Below, piece after piece: positions 1-9,565 of a stretch of 64,000 nt of DNA. Location: NCBI GenBank assembly GCA_947044405.1, contig CAMRHE010000011.1, positions 10,167,001-10,231,000 on the forward strand, written 5' to 3'. The DNA is from Leptodactylus fallax (Eukaryota; Chordata; Amphibia; Anura; Leptodactylidae). How positions within the stretch are numbered: position 1 is the stretch's first letter; each line of letters opens with the position of its first letter. A program made the translations under genes and the position numbers. Below the pieces are notes generated by a model, which saw only the letters and a list, made by a program, of their open reading frames with translations, did no database searches and was not told the origin of the DNA.

Positions 1-333
1 TTGTTCCTGTCCCCAAGTTTCTTTAGCGATATCTAAGAGCCCCCGTGGGTGTCTACCATACACTAATTCGAACGGAGAGAAACCTGTGGATGACTAATGT
101 ACCTCTTGGATTGCAAACATTAGATACGGCAGCAAACAATCCCAATCCTTACCATCTTTGCTAACCACCCTTTTTAACATTCCCTTAAGGGTTAACCGCT
201 CAACCAGGTCGTCTGTCTGGCGGTGATACACAGAGGTTCTCAGATGTTTGATACTCAGGAGCTTACAAATCTCTTTCATTACTTTAGACATAAAGGCGGT
301 CCCTTGATCGGTCAGGATCTCTTTAGGTATACC
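1..333 (-). pseudogene. integrase core, C-terminal half (gypsy pol fragment)
   Basis: This is the distal part of a retroviral-type integrase catalytic core (rve fold), which joins element cDNA to host DNA. The minus-strand translation shows LTDQGTAF (the second catalytic Asp sits in TDQG) followed by HRQTDDLVER, where most families have HPQTDGLVER, then a region ending in PFELVYGRHPRG. The third catalytic residue, Glu, is in the LVER stretch. A TAG at 94-96 interrupts the frame; beyond it the frame stays open to the window edge. The N-terminal half lies at 1847-2262, separated by the hAT insertion, whose TSD cuts the codons for the GIP motif. Confidence 0.8.
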
Positions 334-1838
334 CAGGGGCGTAACTATTGGGGTAGCAGCAGTAGCGGCTGCCACAGGGCCCGGGACATTAGGGGCCCCG
401 GAGCCCTGTGGCAGATGCTACCGCGAACCCCACAAGCCAGTAATGATCGCGGTCGCAGGGGGTGCGACCGCGAACGGACCCGGCAGGTTACGGAGCCCGC
501 GGCCAGCTGGAGATGGTCAGCCCCAGACCATTATGATAGCGGTCGGGGAAAGCCTGGTTCCCCGACCGCTATACATACTGTTATTGGAAAGGGGCCCTGG
601 CATATTGCAGGCCCCTTTCCAATAGATGGCAGACCAGGGGAGGTGACTGAAAATAATAAATACATATTCTCACCTCTCCTGGGTGCAGCGATCTCTCCGG
701 CGCTCCTTCGTCATCACTGAGGGCTGTGATTAGGCCCCAGCGGTCACATGGGGCGCGGCCGCGTAATGACGTCAGTGCGTCCCCATGTGACCGCTGAGGC
801 CCAATCACAGGCCTCGGCAGCAACGTCGGAAGAGGGTCTGAAGACGCTGAAGACGGCAGGATGGAGCGAAGATGCCAAGGAAAGGTAAGGCAAGGTGAGT
901 ATGAATGGTTGTTATTTTAATCACCTTCCCTGGGTCTCCGATTATTATACTATGGGGTCTAAGGAGACCCCAAAGTATAATAATAGCACCGAAGCGGAGG
1001 GAGGCTGTTGGGAGCTATAATACTGTGTGGGGGCCACTGTAGAGCATATAATACTGGGTGGGGGCCACTGTAGAGCATATCATACTTTGTGGGGGCCACT
1101 GTAGAGCATATAATAGTAGGTGGGGCCACTGTAGAGCATATAATACTGGGTGGGGGCCACTGTAGAGCATATAATACTGTGTGGGGGCCCATGTAGAGCA
1201 TATAACACTGGGTGGGGGCCACTGTAGAGCATATAATACTGGATGGGGGCCCATGTAGAGCATATAACACTGGGTGGGGGCCACTGTAGAGCATATAATA
1301 CTGGATGGGGGCCACTGTAGAGCATATAATACTGGGTGGGGGCCACTGTAGAGCATATAATACTGGGTGGGGGCCACTGTAGAGCATATAATACTAGGTG
1401 GGGCCACTGTAGAGCATATAATACTGGGTGGGGGCCACTGTGGGGGCATATAATACTGGGTGGGGACCACTGTGGGGAGCATATAATACTGGCTGGGGCC
1501 CACTATGGGGGGCATATAATACTGGGTGGGTACCACTGTGGGAAGCATATAATACTGGGTGGGGACCACTGTGTGGAGCATATTATACTGTGTGGGGCCA
1601 CTGTGGGTAGCATATTACAGTATACTGTGTGTGGGGGGAGAAATGTAGAGCATATAATGCTGTATGGGGGACACTGTGGAGCATATAATGCTGTGTGGGG
1701 GCCACTGTTGAGCATATAATACTATCTGGGGCCTCTGCTGAGCATATTTTACTGTTTGGGGACCTGTAACCGGTTCGGGGGTGGGGGACCATGTCAAATG
1801 TTCGCCTTGGGGCCCAGCCATTCCTAGTTACGCCACTG
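334..1838 (+). mobile_element. hAT-type non-autonomous element, copy 1
   Basis: The element starts CAGGGGCGTAACTA and ends TAGTTACGCCACTG. It is flanked by an exact 8-bp duplication GGTATACC (326-333 and 1839-1846). An 8-bp TSD with CAG...CTG ends is characteristic of the hAT superfamily. It interrupts the gypsy integrase, so it is the younger element. No transposase is present. Inside are GC-rich inverted sequences (about 720-810), a hairpin at 941-986 shared with other copies, and a 31-bp minisatellite in the right half. Related copies: 16043-16967, 19007-22960, 40250-40842 and 50648-51250. Confidence 0.9.
1010..1765 (+). repeat. 31-bp minisatellite inside hAT copy 1
   Basis: About 24 imperfect copies of a 31-bp unit built around GAGCATATAATACTGGGT and GGGGGCCACTGTA. 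The same 31-bp period recurs, with diverged units and different copy numbers, in every other copy of this hAT family. Several long reading frames here only reflect the repeat. Confidence 0.9.
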
Positions 1839-1846
1839 GGTATACC

Positions 1847-2262
1847 TGTCCGAGAAAACATAAAAAAAAGCTCCTTTGCAATTAATTTTGCTGAAGTATG
1901 TCTGAGGGGCACAGCTTCAGGGTACCGGGTAGCATAGTCCAATACCGATAGTATATAGTGATGTCCCCGGGCAGACTTTACAAGAGGACCCACCAAATCC
2001 ATGGCTGTAAGTTCAAACGGCAACTCTATAATAGGCAGGATTACTAAAGGACTCCGGAAGTGTGTCAGTGGAGAGGTTAGTTGGTACATCTGGCATGTGC
2101 TACAATACTCTCGTACATGTCTATCAACACCCGGCCAATAAAAACGCTGTAAAATGCGTTCTTTGGGTTTCTCACAACCCAAGTGTCCTCCCAGAACATG
2201 TTTATGGGCTAATTCCATAGCCAATTTCTGAAAGGCCTGGGGTACCACCAATTGCTTTGCTC
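1847..2262 (-). pseudogene. integrase zinc-binding domain and N-terminal half of core
   Basis: Minus-strand translation gives an H2C2 zinc-binding domain: HKHVLGGHLG with the two His, then CSTCQMYQ with the two Cys. The start of the catalytic core follows, with the first catalytic Asp in TAMDLVGPL and the usual YILSVLDYATRYPEAVPLR stretch. The zinc domain binds the integrase multimer to cDNA ends in this family. The frame enters from the protease side through a small frameshift near 2262 and is cut at 1846 by the hAT insertion. Confidence 0.85.
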
Positions 2263-2919
2263 AATAATTTCACCTCTTATTTTGTTTACTATATACAATA
2301 ACTCTTGATTCATGGCAAAATAAGGAAACTCTTGGTCAGCCCCTGGATATTGGGGTTTCCCATTTATCACTTTTACATTTTCCTTTGCATGAGACAAGTT
2401 TGGATCTCGGAGCTGAGCAGTTTCAAAATTGTCATGGGACATCTCAAGTTCAGGCATCTCGGGGACTTCTCTCTGACCTTTAGTGTCGCCAGCCAACACA
2501 GATAGAGGAAAGCTATTTTCTTCTGGGACCACTGCTATCACTGGCATTCCACTGTCCAGATCAAAAGGTTCAGGGTTAACCTTGGGTAACCTTTCACACA
2601 CATCAATGTCACTAGTATATGGAACCTTCTGGCTTTTCCACAGGTTCCAAAACATAGGGAAATCTCTTCCGAGAATCACGATGTGGAACAAGTACTTGAC
2701 CACACTGACCTGGTGACAGACTACACCACAGGTATTGTCTATAGTGATCTCAGCAATGGGGTACTGTTTGATTTCCCCATGGATGCACAAGACGCCAACA
2801 GTATGTCCATTGTATAGGGCAGGGTCTACCAGAGTTGCACGCACCAGGGTCACCACACTCCCAGAGTCCAAGAGAGCAAAAACAGGGCACCCCCCCCAAC
2901 ACACAGTTACCACACACAT
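2263..2919 (-). pseudogene. retrotransposon aspartic protease and linker
   Basis: The translation contains ALLDSGSVVTLV, the DSG active-site motif of a retropepsin, and about 70 residues later VILGRDF, the conserved ILG flap-side strand. This protease cuts the gag-pol polyprotein in LTR elements. A linker of about 100 residues, rich in Pro and Glu, then runs straight into the integrase zinc domain with no RT or RNase H. Frame continuity is lost near 2262. The DSG triad is intact, so the domain decayed mainly by frameshifts. Confidence 0.8.
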
Positions 2920-2929
2920 TTGGGGATCA

Positions 2930-3923
2930 TAGTCAGTTGCAAGTTCCGCTATACAGGCGGGGTGAGAAAATCCAGAGACTCACCGGGAACTACTACAGTC
3001 CATGGGCTCAGTTGTTAGTGGACAGTACACAGCTACATGACCTAACTCGTGGCACCACCAACATCAAGTACGGGATTGGTCCCCATTTTGAGTTTTGGGG
3101 CTATAGGTTACAGTTCCAGCTGCCTGTTCCCCTTGTGTACATCCTTCATTTCCAACTTTTCTCACACCCCTACTGGTTGGTATCATCTTACTAGTTCTTG
3201 AGGTGGCTGCAGAAGCTCTTCAGTGGCTCGATATCTTTCCACCAAGCATACTGGCTGGTCCGCCGTCGTAGGACCTGCTTGGCCAACCAAGCGTTGAATT
3301 TTAGGTGGGAGCGACCACGTGTACCTGTCTATCACCACTCCATCACCATCTGCGCAAGGGAGGTATCTTCAGAATGTAACCATTTCTTCACCAGGTACAC
3401 AAGTTCATGCATTTGAGACCTGGGCAGGAGACTTTCAGAAAAAGTCCAGTGATGTACCCTTCCAGCTCGTACGTGCATATTTACCCTAAGATGGGCCAGT
3501 GTCTCACTCCTCAATTTAGAATAATCTCTGCCTTCTGTCTCACATAGATCGTAATAGATCGTGGAGGGCCATGACATTGGCCCACTGTTCTTTTGGCAGC
3601 TTTTCTCGTTCAGCAACCCACTCTAAGACATGAGATACGCCTCTATGCCATCAGTGGACATCTTCTGTAGAGAACTTTGCACAGCCACTCGAGCACTGGA
3701 TCTCGCCGACAGGGTCTCAGCAGAAGATTCTCCTAAGGCCTTCTGAGCAACCAAGCTGCTTCATTAACATGGCGTTCATCTCTCGCTGCCATTTTTTGGC
3801 CGCTTCTATAGCACGCTGTTGACGCCTGTCAGCATCCAGCTGGGCCTGCCCAAGTAGTTCAATCAAGTCCTCAATGGTGGCAGCGTCCTTTTTTGGCTCT
3901 CCTACCGCCTTCACCCAGGACAT
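2930..3923 (-). pseudogene. gag-like polyprotein with SCAN-like region and CCHC knuckle
   Basis: Three minus-strand pieces belong together. The first (3717-3923) begins MSWVKAVGEPKKDAATIEDL and is helical and charged, followed by Lys/Arg/Gln-rich sequence. The second (3332-3616) contains LLPRSQMHELVYLVKKWLHS. The third, in another frame, holds a CX2CX4HX4C zinc knuckle at 3022-3063. Gag of Gmr1-like elements is known to be the source of the vertebrate SCAN domain. The middle part fits that type by its helix pattern, but this is an inference. Frameshifts lie near 3330 and between the pieces. The start at 3923 is the first ATG after the LTR and leader. Confidence 0.6.
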
Positions 3924-4011
3924 AAGGTGATGGAGGAAAAATGGAAAAAATAGTTGTCTGTCTCTTGAAGAACTGTTTTAAGCTGGGTTTGCCTGCATCC
4001 GAAGGACCAGA

Positions 4012-4573
4012 TGTGGGAGGATAGGCTCAGTGGTAGCAGCAGCGGACCCAGACAGTCAGAGACGGACACAAAAACCAAGTTCCAACAGGTTTTATCCTGT
4101 ACGTTTATTTCTCAAAAAACGGTAAAAAATAAATAAGCCTTAACTTTCAGGCAAAAACAATAACAAAACACCTGCATGTCCGAGCTACTAACTAACCACA
4201 GGTAATACACTAACTGTATGTGTGGCTTGCTTCAGCCACACGGTCAACATGCAGGGCAAAACAATGGCAGCAGTTTACACTGGAGTCTCACCAGTCTTCA
4301 CAAGGTTTGGACAGAACCCAGATCCTCCTCTCGCCCCAGGAACTGACCAGGACTGAGGACTTATCAACCTTTTATAGGCCTTTAATGAGGCCAAGCTCCC
4401 AGCTGTGCTTGAAGGCCCCTCCCTAGTAGGACAAGAGGTGGTTAACAGAAAGACTTCTCACAGATGAGGTTTTGTTACCGTTACTTGTGTTGTGACCCCA
4501 CTTACCACACATAAGTGAGGAATCTTTGGGAGACATAGCGACCTTCCATAACCTCACCTGTAACCTTCTCACA
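4012..4573 (-). repeat. 5' LTR of the Gmr1-like element
   Basis: On the minus strand the LTR begins TGTGAGAAGG and ends CCTCCCACA, a 562-bp repeat with TG...CA ends. It matches the solo LTR at 17712-18209, for example in the shared 'TGTGTGGCT...AGCCACAC' segment and the 3' 'GTCTCTGACTGT' block. Its outer flank is a TA microsatellite. Two bases inside the LTR edge, the leader reads TGGTCCTTCGGATGCAGG, in the position of a tRNA primer-binding site starting with TGG. I cannot name the tRNA. Confidence 0.8.
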
Positions 4574-4576
4574 AAA

Positions 4577-4586
4577 TATATATATA

Positions 4587-4627
<41 letters not shown>
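4577..4627. repeat. (TA)n microsatellite
   Basis: Near-perfect alternating TA interrupted once by CTG. It abuts the outer edge of the LTR. The solo LTR at 17712-18209 is also embedded in TA repeats, so this family may have a preference for such sites. Confidence 0.9.
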
Positions 4628-4629
<2 letters not shown>

Positions 4630-5591
4630 ACAGCAGCATTTGGTCTGCTATTATTGTATAGCAGACCTGTTTGGTCCTTTTATTTTAAATTGTTTTTAAA
4701 TAGTGTCTCTTGTAATTTTCAATAAAATTAATCATTTTTATTTTGGTGTGCGTTGAACTATACGTCTATCCCTTTTTATTTTTTATTTATTTTATTTTTT
4801 TTAGTACTTTTCCTATGCTATGGAGTTTACATGGTATGATGTACCCTGTCCATGACGATAATTACTATTATTTTTTATTATAGTGGTCCTCCACTTTTTC
4901 TTATTGGTGAATTATTCTATAATTACCTATTATCTTTTTTTTCAGTTTGTTAGGTAGTTTTTGTTCTTTTGTATAAGTTTTAAAAACTGACAAAACCTTA
5001 ATGAAAATAAATGAAGCAGAAAAAATTTCACATTTGTTGTTTTTACTTGTAAAAGGAATTTGTGGTTTATATTTTAATTACATGATCTTGTTATTTTAAT
5101 TTTGGATTTGAGACTGTATTGGCAGATCAGCTCTCAGAGCAGGAAGAAAACATTGTACATTTTCACTTCATTATAACTGTAAATTTTGTGAGGCAGTTTT
5201 CAAAGCAATGTCCTGGAATTCCTTGGTGAACTGGATCAGGACACAACAGTGTTTTTATCATACTTCTGGTACAAGAAAAGTTAATTTCCTTTTTTTTACT
5301 TTATGTTTTGACTTCAACTATATGGATTATGGTTGCAGCTGAACTATAGGTGGGAATCAGTGGGCAACTTGACTTTATTTTTCCTGGTAGAAATAGCAAA
5401 AAAATATTATCGTTGTTATTCAGTTATAACACTTTTTTTTCCATTGTTGGTTCATCTACCAAACAACTGAGAGGAGTATTTCTTCAATAACAAAATAAGT
5501 ATCTGTATGTACATCCACCTAAAACAGCAATCAGCAATATAATATTTCACTTGAGTGCAACAAAGGCATGAAAGAGTTCCAGACAGAATGT
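4628..5591. other. AT-rich stretch without recognised feature
   Basis: No coding signal, LTR, TIR or RNA gene was recognised. The stretch has several poly-T and poly-A runs. Its right end holds the target site used by the PLE-A insertion. Confidence 0.5.
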
Positions 5592-5706
5592 ATTGTATTG
5601 GCTTAGTAGTATAATGTTGTACCGTGTTAGCCATTGAAAGTAGTGGAAGAGTGAAGAAATCAGGCGATACCTTTTAGAGGCTAACTGAGTATATTTATAA
5701 GTAAGC

Positions 5707-5734
5707 TTTCAGGAGTACTCGCTCCCTTCATCAG
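5707..5734 (-). ncRNA. hammerhead-ribozyme-like core (PLE-A left arm)
   Basis: The minus strand reads CTGATGA, a 17-nt stem-loop (AGGGAG...CTCCT), then GAAA: the two conserved core strings of a hammerhead separated by a helix II. Hammerheads are documented in the terminal repeats of Penelope-like elements. I could not assign helix III or the cleavage triplet with certainty, so activity is unproven. Confidence 0.55.
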
Positions 5735-6001
5735 ACATGGTGTGATACAAGAACTGAAAATTCACAGATTTGTATACACATGGTTTTCAAAGCATTTTGG
5801 ATTCTTTAAAAAAAATGCAATCTAAGTAGAGAAGTTATTTAAAACAGGTAAAAAAAAACAGTCTGGAAACTTGTGGTGCGTGACGGAGGGATCAGTAATT
5901 CTTGCTGTTATCTGTTTGCTATCAGGAGGAGATTTGTGTCCCTCACAGGTCATACATAGTGTGATTTGAAGCTGGCATGAATATTGAGTTCAGTTCATGG
6001 T

Positions 6002-6840
6002 TCATGCATAGTGTGACATGAAGCTGGCATGAATATTAAGTCCAAATTGCAGAGTTTGAAATTTTTGCATAAATTTATACTCCCATTCTTTTCTTTTCTC
6101 CTGTGTCTTAAAATGTCCCATTAAAACCACAACCCGCAAATCTTCAATAGAGTAGTTTTCTCCGGAGAAATGTGCGGCCACTGGGAGATCGGTTCTGCTG
6201 TTATTAATGGTGGATCTGTGTGAGTTCATTCGTTGACTGAGTCTCTGCCCTGTTTCCCCCACATAGAGGCCTGTGGTGGGACATTGCACACACATTATGA
6301 GGTACACCACATTGGAAGACCTGCAGGAAAATGTCCCCCTAATTCTGTGCACCTGTTGTGACTGTGGGATAGGTACACTGTCAGCGGTGTGGATGTGCTT
6401 GCAGGTCATGCACCTTTTATGTAGGCAAGGTGAGGTGCCATTTTCAGTTGGGGCCTTCAGGGCACTCCGGACGATAATACACCTCAGGTTTGGTGGTTGT
6501 CGAAAGGAAGGGAGAGGGGGGACTGGAAATATGTCCTTGAGTCTGTTGTCCCTATGTAGCACAGGCTGGAGCTCCTTGGCAATCCTTCGTAGGATCTCCA
6601 GCTGTGGGTTGTAGGTGACTACTAGGGGCACTCGGGCATCTTTCTGGGTCTCTCTATATGTGAGCAGACTGTCTCTGTTAATGGCTGCCGCTTTGTTCAA
6701 TTGGTTGTCTGTTACTTTTGGTTTGTATCCCAGTCTGAGAAATTTCATCCTCAGATCCAGGAGGTGCTTGTCCAGGTCTGTTTTGTCGGAGCAAATACGA
6801 TTGTATCGTATAGCCTGGCTGTAGATTATAGATTGTCTTG
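6002..6840 (-). pseudogene. PLE-A inverted arm: RT C-terminal and GIY-YIG part
   Basis: Minus-strand copy of the last ~280 codons of the PLE-A protein. It reads MKFLRLGYKPKVTDNQLNK through to a stop at the same position as the plus copy. It differs at only a few residues, for example PLPS versus PLLS, CIIV versus RIIV and ENYS versus ENHS. It includes the GIY-YIG segment LYVGETGQRLSQRMNSH. The RT catalytic part is absent, so it cannot act alone. Upstream of 6748 the frame shifts relative to the plus copy. The 5' truncation at 6840 is the joint with the plus copy. Confidence 0.85.
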
Positions 6841-6843
6841 TAA

Positions 6844-8823
6844 CAGCCCATAAGGAATCCTACCAAAAAATCTACCTGGACCCCACGCTCTGGAGCTAAT
6901 GCAGCACTGGATAAATATATTGACTGTTTCAGAAGCAAAGTAAAATCAGAAATCCTGGAGAAACAAAAGAAACAGGCGCATAACCTAACCCTGCAGGAAC
7001 AGAAGGCTATTACATCACTGAAAGAAAATCAGAATATAATAATAAAACCAGCTGACAAAGGGGGCGCAATAGTCATAATGAACACCTCAGACTATATCCA
7101 GGAAGCAAACAGGCAACTGTCAAATCCCATCCATTACTCCAAACTTGGAAGTGATCCCACAGAGGCCTATATGAAAGAACTAAAGAGTATGATCAAGGAG
7201 TTTCCAGTCCAGATCCAGAATCAGGTAAAAGGACTTATCCCACAAGATCCCAGGCCGGGCTGCTTCTATATGCTCCCAAAGATACACAAAGATGGCAACC
7301 CTGGGAGGCCTATCATTTCTGGCATTGGGACACTGACAGAAAACATCTCAGGTTGGGTGGAAAATCTCCTAAAACCCCTTGTCAGGGATACTCCAAGCTA
7401 TATCCAGGACACCACTGACCTTCTTAACAAACTGAATGCCCTGGGCCCTCTACCTGAGGGTACCATTTTGGCCATCATGGATGTGGAATCCCTGTATACC
7501 AACATTCCCCACAAGGATGGAGTTGCAGCATGTCGGGTACACCTGGCAAAACAAAACCTCCCAACAGAACCAGTAACGCAGCTCATACAATTCATCCTTA
7601 GCCACAACTATTTTACCTTTGGAGAGGATCTATATCTACAGCGAATGGGGACCAGATGTGCACCCCAATATGCAAATCTCTTTATGGCAGAAATGGAAGG
7701 AACATATTTATCAACATGCGCCACCAAACCTATGATTTACCTTCGTTATATCGATGATATCCTTGTCATCTGGACTGCAGGTGAGGAGGCCCTACTTCAA
7801 TTCCATAATGACTTCAATGACTTTCACCCGACCATCAACCTTAAACTTAGCTATTCAGGGAGTGAAATTCACTTTCTGGATACCACAATATACATTAAAG
7901 ACCACCGGCTACTCACATCGATATACCACAAACCCACAGACAGAACGGCCTACCTGAGAAACGACAGCTTCCACCCCAAGCACACAAGACAATCTATAAT
8001 CTACAGCCAGGCTATACGATACAATCGTATTTGCTCCGACAAAACAGACCTGGACAAGCACCTCCTGGATCTGAGGATGAAATTTCTCAGACTGGGATAC
8101 AAACCAAAAGTAACAGACAACCAATTGAACAAAGCGGCAGCCATTAACAGAGACAGTCTGCTCACATATAGAGAGACCCAGAAAGATGCCCGAGTGCCCC
8201 TAGTAGTCACCTACAACCCACAGCTGGAGATCCTACGAAGGATTGCCAAGGAGCTCCAACCTGTGCTACATAGGGACAACAGACTCAAGGACATATTTCC
8301 AGTCCCCCCTCTCCTTTCCTTTCGACAACCACCAAACCTGAGGCGTATTATCGTCCGGAGTGCCCTGAAGGCCCCAACTGAAAATGGCACCTCACCTTGC
8401 CTACATAAAAGGTGCATGACCTGCAAGCACATCCACACCGCTGACAGTGTACCTATCCCACAGTCACAACAGGTGCACAGAATTAGGGGGACATTTTCCT
8501 GCAGGTCTTCCAATGTGGTGTACCTCATAATGTGTGTGCAATGTCCCACCACAGGCCTCTATGTGGGGGAAACAGGGCAGAGACTCAGTCAACGAATGAA
8601 CTCACACAGATCCACCATTAATAACAGCAGAACCGATCTCCCAGTGGCCGCACATTTCTCCGGAGAAAACCACTCTATTGAAGATTTGCGGGTTGTGGTT
8701 TTAATGGGACATTTTAAGACACAGGAGAAAAGAAAAGAATGGGAGTATAAATTTATGCAAAAATTTCAAACTCTGCAATTTGGACTTAATATTCATGCCA
8801 GCTTCATGTCACACTATGCATGA
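6844..8823 (+). CDS. Penelope-like reverse transcriptase with GIY-YIG endonuclease, 5'-truncated
   Basis: An open frame of 659 codons. The first in-frame ATG is at 7078 (581 aa), but conserved sequence begins upstream (KPADKGGAIVIM spans that ATG), so the true N terminus is lost at the joint. Counted from the 7078 ATG: FYMLPKIHK (63-71), RPIISG (77-82), motif A AIMDVESLYTNIP (132-144), motif B MGTRCAPQYANLFMAE (190-205), motif C YIDD (224-227), a Cys cluster CLHKRCMTC (441-449), and the GIY-YIG nuclease with VYLI and LYVGETGQR (about 481-515). Penelope proteins copy RNA at a nicked target. All RT catalytic Asp residues are present and no stop interrupts the frame, so this is a recent copy lacking only its N-terminal part. 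Confidence 0.93.
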   Translation, partial: QPIRNPTKKSTWTPRSGANAALDKYIDCFRSKVKSEILEKQKKQAHNLTLQEQKAITSLKENQNIIIKPADKGGAIVIMNTSDYIQEANRQLSNPIHYSKLGSDPTEAYMKELKSMIKEFPVQIQNQVKGLIPQDPRPGCFYMLPKIHKDGNPGRPIISGIGTLTENISGWVENLLKPLVRDTPSYIQDTTDLLNKLNALGPLPEGTILAIMDVESLYTNIPHKDGVAACRVHLAKQNLPTEPVTQLIQFILSHNYFTFGEDLYLQRMGTRCAPQYANLFMAEMEGTYLSTCATKPMIYLRYIDDILVIWTAGEEALLQFHNDFNDFHPTINLKLSYSGSEIHFLDTTIYIKDHRLLTSIYHKPTDRTAYLRNDSFHPKHTRQSIIYSQAIRYNRICSDKTDLDKHLLDLRMKFLRLGYKPKVTDNQLNKAAAINRDSLLTYRETQKDARVPLVVTYNPQLEILRRIAKELQPVLHRDNRLKDIFPVPPLLSFRQPPNLRRIIVRSALKAPTENGTSPCLHKRCMTCKHIHTADSVPIPQSQQVHRIRGTFSCRSSNVVYLIMCVQCPTTGLYVGETGQRLSQRMNSHRSTINNSRTDLPVAAHFSGENHSIEDLRVVVLMGHFKTQEKRKEWEYKFMQKFQTLQFGLNIHASFMSHYA

Positions 8824-9090
8824 ACCATGAACTGAACTCAATATTCATGCCAGCTTCAAATCACACTATGTATGACCTGTGAGGGACACAAATCTCCTCC
8901 TGATAGCAAACAGATAACAGCAAGAATTACTGATCCCTCCGTCACGCACCACAAGTTTCCAGACTGTTTTTTTTTACCTGTTGTAAATAACTTCTCTACT
9001 TAGATTGCATTTTTTTTAAAGAATCCAAAATGCTTTGAAAACCATGTGTATAAAAATCTGTGAATTTTCAGTTCTTGTATCACACCATGT

Positions 9091-9118
9091 CTGATGAAGG
9101 GAGCGAGTACTCCTGAAA
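9091..9118 (+). ncRNA. hammerhead-ribozyme-like core (PLE-A right arm)
   Basis: Plus-strand CTGATGA (9091-9097), a 17-nt helix II candidate with arms AGGGAG and CTCCT, then GAAA (9115-9118). It mirrors 5707-5734. Upstream ACCAT and downstream ATGGT near 9153 could form helix I. The lower-stem pairing GCTTAC with GTTAGC could be helix III with one mismatch. Confidence 0.55.
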
Positions 9119-9195
9119 GCTTACTTATAAATATACTCAGTTAGCCTCTAAAATGGTATCGCCTGATTTCTTCACTCTTCCATTGTATTGGCTTA

Positions 9196-9513
9196 AACAT
9201 CCTCAGTAAGTAAAGAAACATAAAAAGTTGTAAGTGGCTTTAACTGTCAACAAAATACAGTACATTAATCAAAACCTGTTGGGAAAAATCATTATTTTCC
9301 CTAGTTTATTTGTTAACTCTCTAAGGACACAGCCAATTTTGACCTAAAGGATGCATATGTTTTGTCTTTTTAAACGTTATGAATTTCAAAAGCCATACTT
9401 TTTTATTTTCCTGTCAATGTAGCCACATTAAATATTGTTTTTGTGTGATGAGTTGGATTTTCTAAACACTTTATTTTATTACATAACTTTTTATTTAGTG
9501 GTAGGAGGAAAAT

Positions 9514-9526
<13 letters not shown>
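9196..9526. other. AT-rich stretch without recognised feature
   Basis: No gene or element end was recognised between the PLE-A target duplication and the following TA microsatellite. Confidence 0.5.

Positions 9527-9565
<39 letters not shown>

Larger units (their letters stand above)
1..4573 (-). mobile_element. Gmr1-like Ty3/gypsy LTR retrotransposon, 5' part (3' part off the window)
   Basis: Reading leftwards from the LTR at 4012-4573, the minus strand encodes a gag region, a CCHC zinc knuckle (3022-3063), an aspartic protease, and then directly the integrase zinc finger and core, which run off the left edge. No reverse transcriptase lies between protease and integrase. Ordinary Ty3/gypsy order is PR-RT-RH-IN; the Gmr1 lineage is known for PR-IN-RT. 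The call rests on this order. Frames are broken by frameshifts near 2262 and 3330, a TAG at 94-96, and a hAT insertion at 334-1838. The RT would lie outside the window. A related solo LTR is at 17712-18209. Confidence 0.8.
5606..9181. mobile_element. Penelope-like element PLE-A, head-to-head inverted pair
   Basis: One insertion unit bounded by an exact 14-bp duplication ATTGTATTGGCTTA (5592-5605 and 9182-9195). It holds a 5'-truncated minus-strand copy (5606-6840) joined head to head to a longer plus-strand copy (6841-9181). The two arms are nearly identical over about 1.2 kb, so they arose together. The left end carries the complete element 3' end; the right arm stops about 40 bp short of it. 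Penelope elements are known for inverted partial copies and variable TSDs. Further insertions of the same family: 26591-26789, 31233-32306 and 48276-48916. Confidence 0.92.

Noticed and set aside
223..720. 165-codon plus-strand frame
   Set aside because: It crosses the gypsy/hAT junction at 333/334 and so cannot be an old gene.
959..1719. Several overlapping frames (up to 188 codons) on both strands with Tyr/Ile/Pro-rich repeats
   Set aside because: They follow the 31-bp minisatellite in hAT copy 1. Period and composition explain the open frames.
3990..4011. Naming the tRNA primer of the Gmr1-like element
   Set aside because: The leader starts TGGTCCTTCGG at the right place, but I could not match it to a specific tRNA 3' end with confidence.
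6273..8552. 113-codon frames antisense to the PLE-A protein, repeated at three places
   Set aside because: They are shadows of the conserved GIY-YIG region and recur only because the element recurs.
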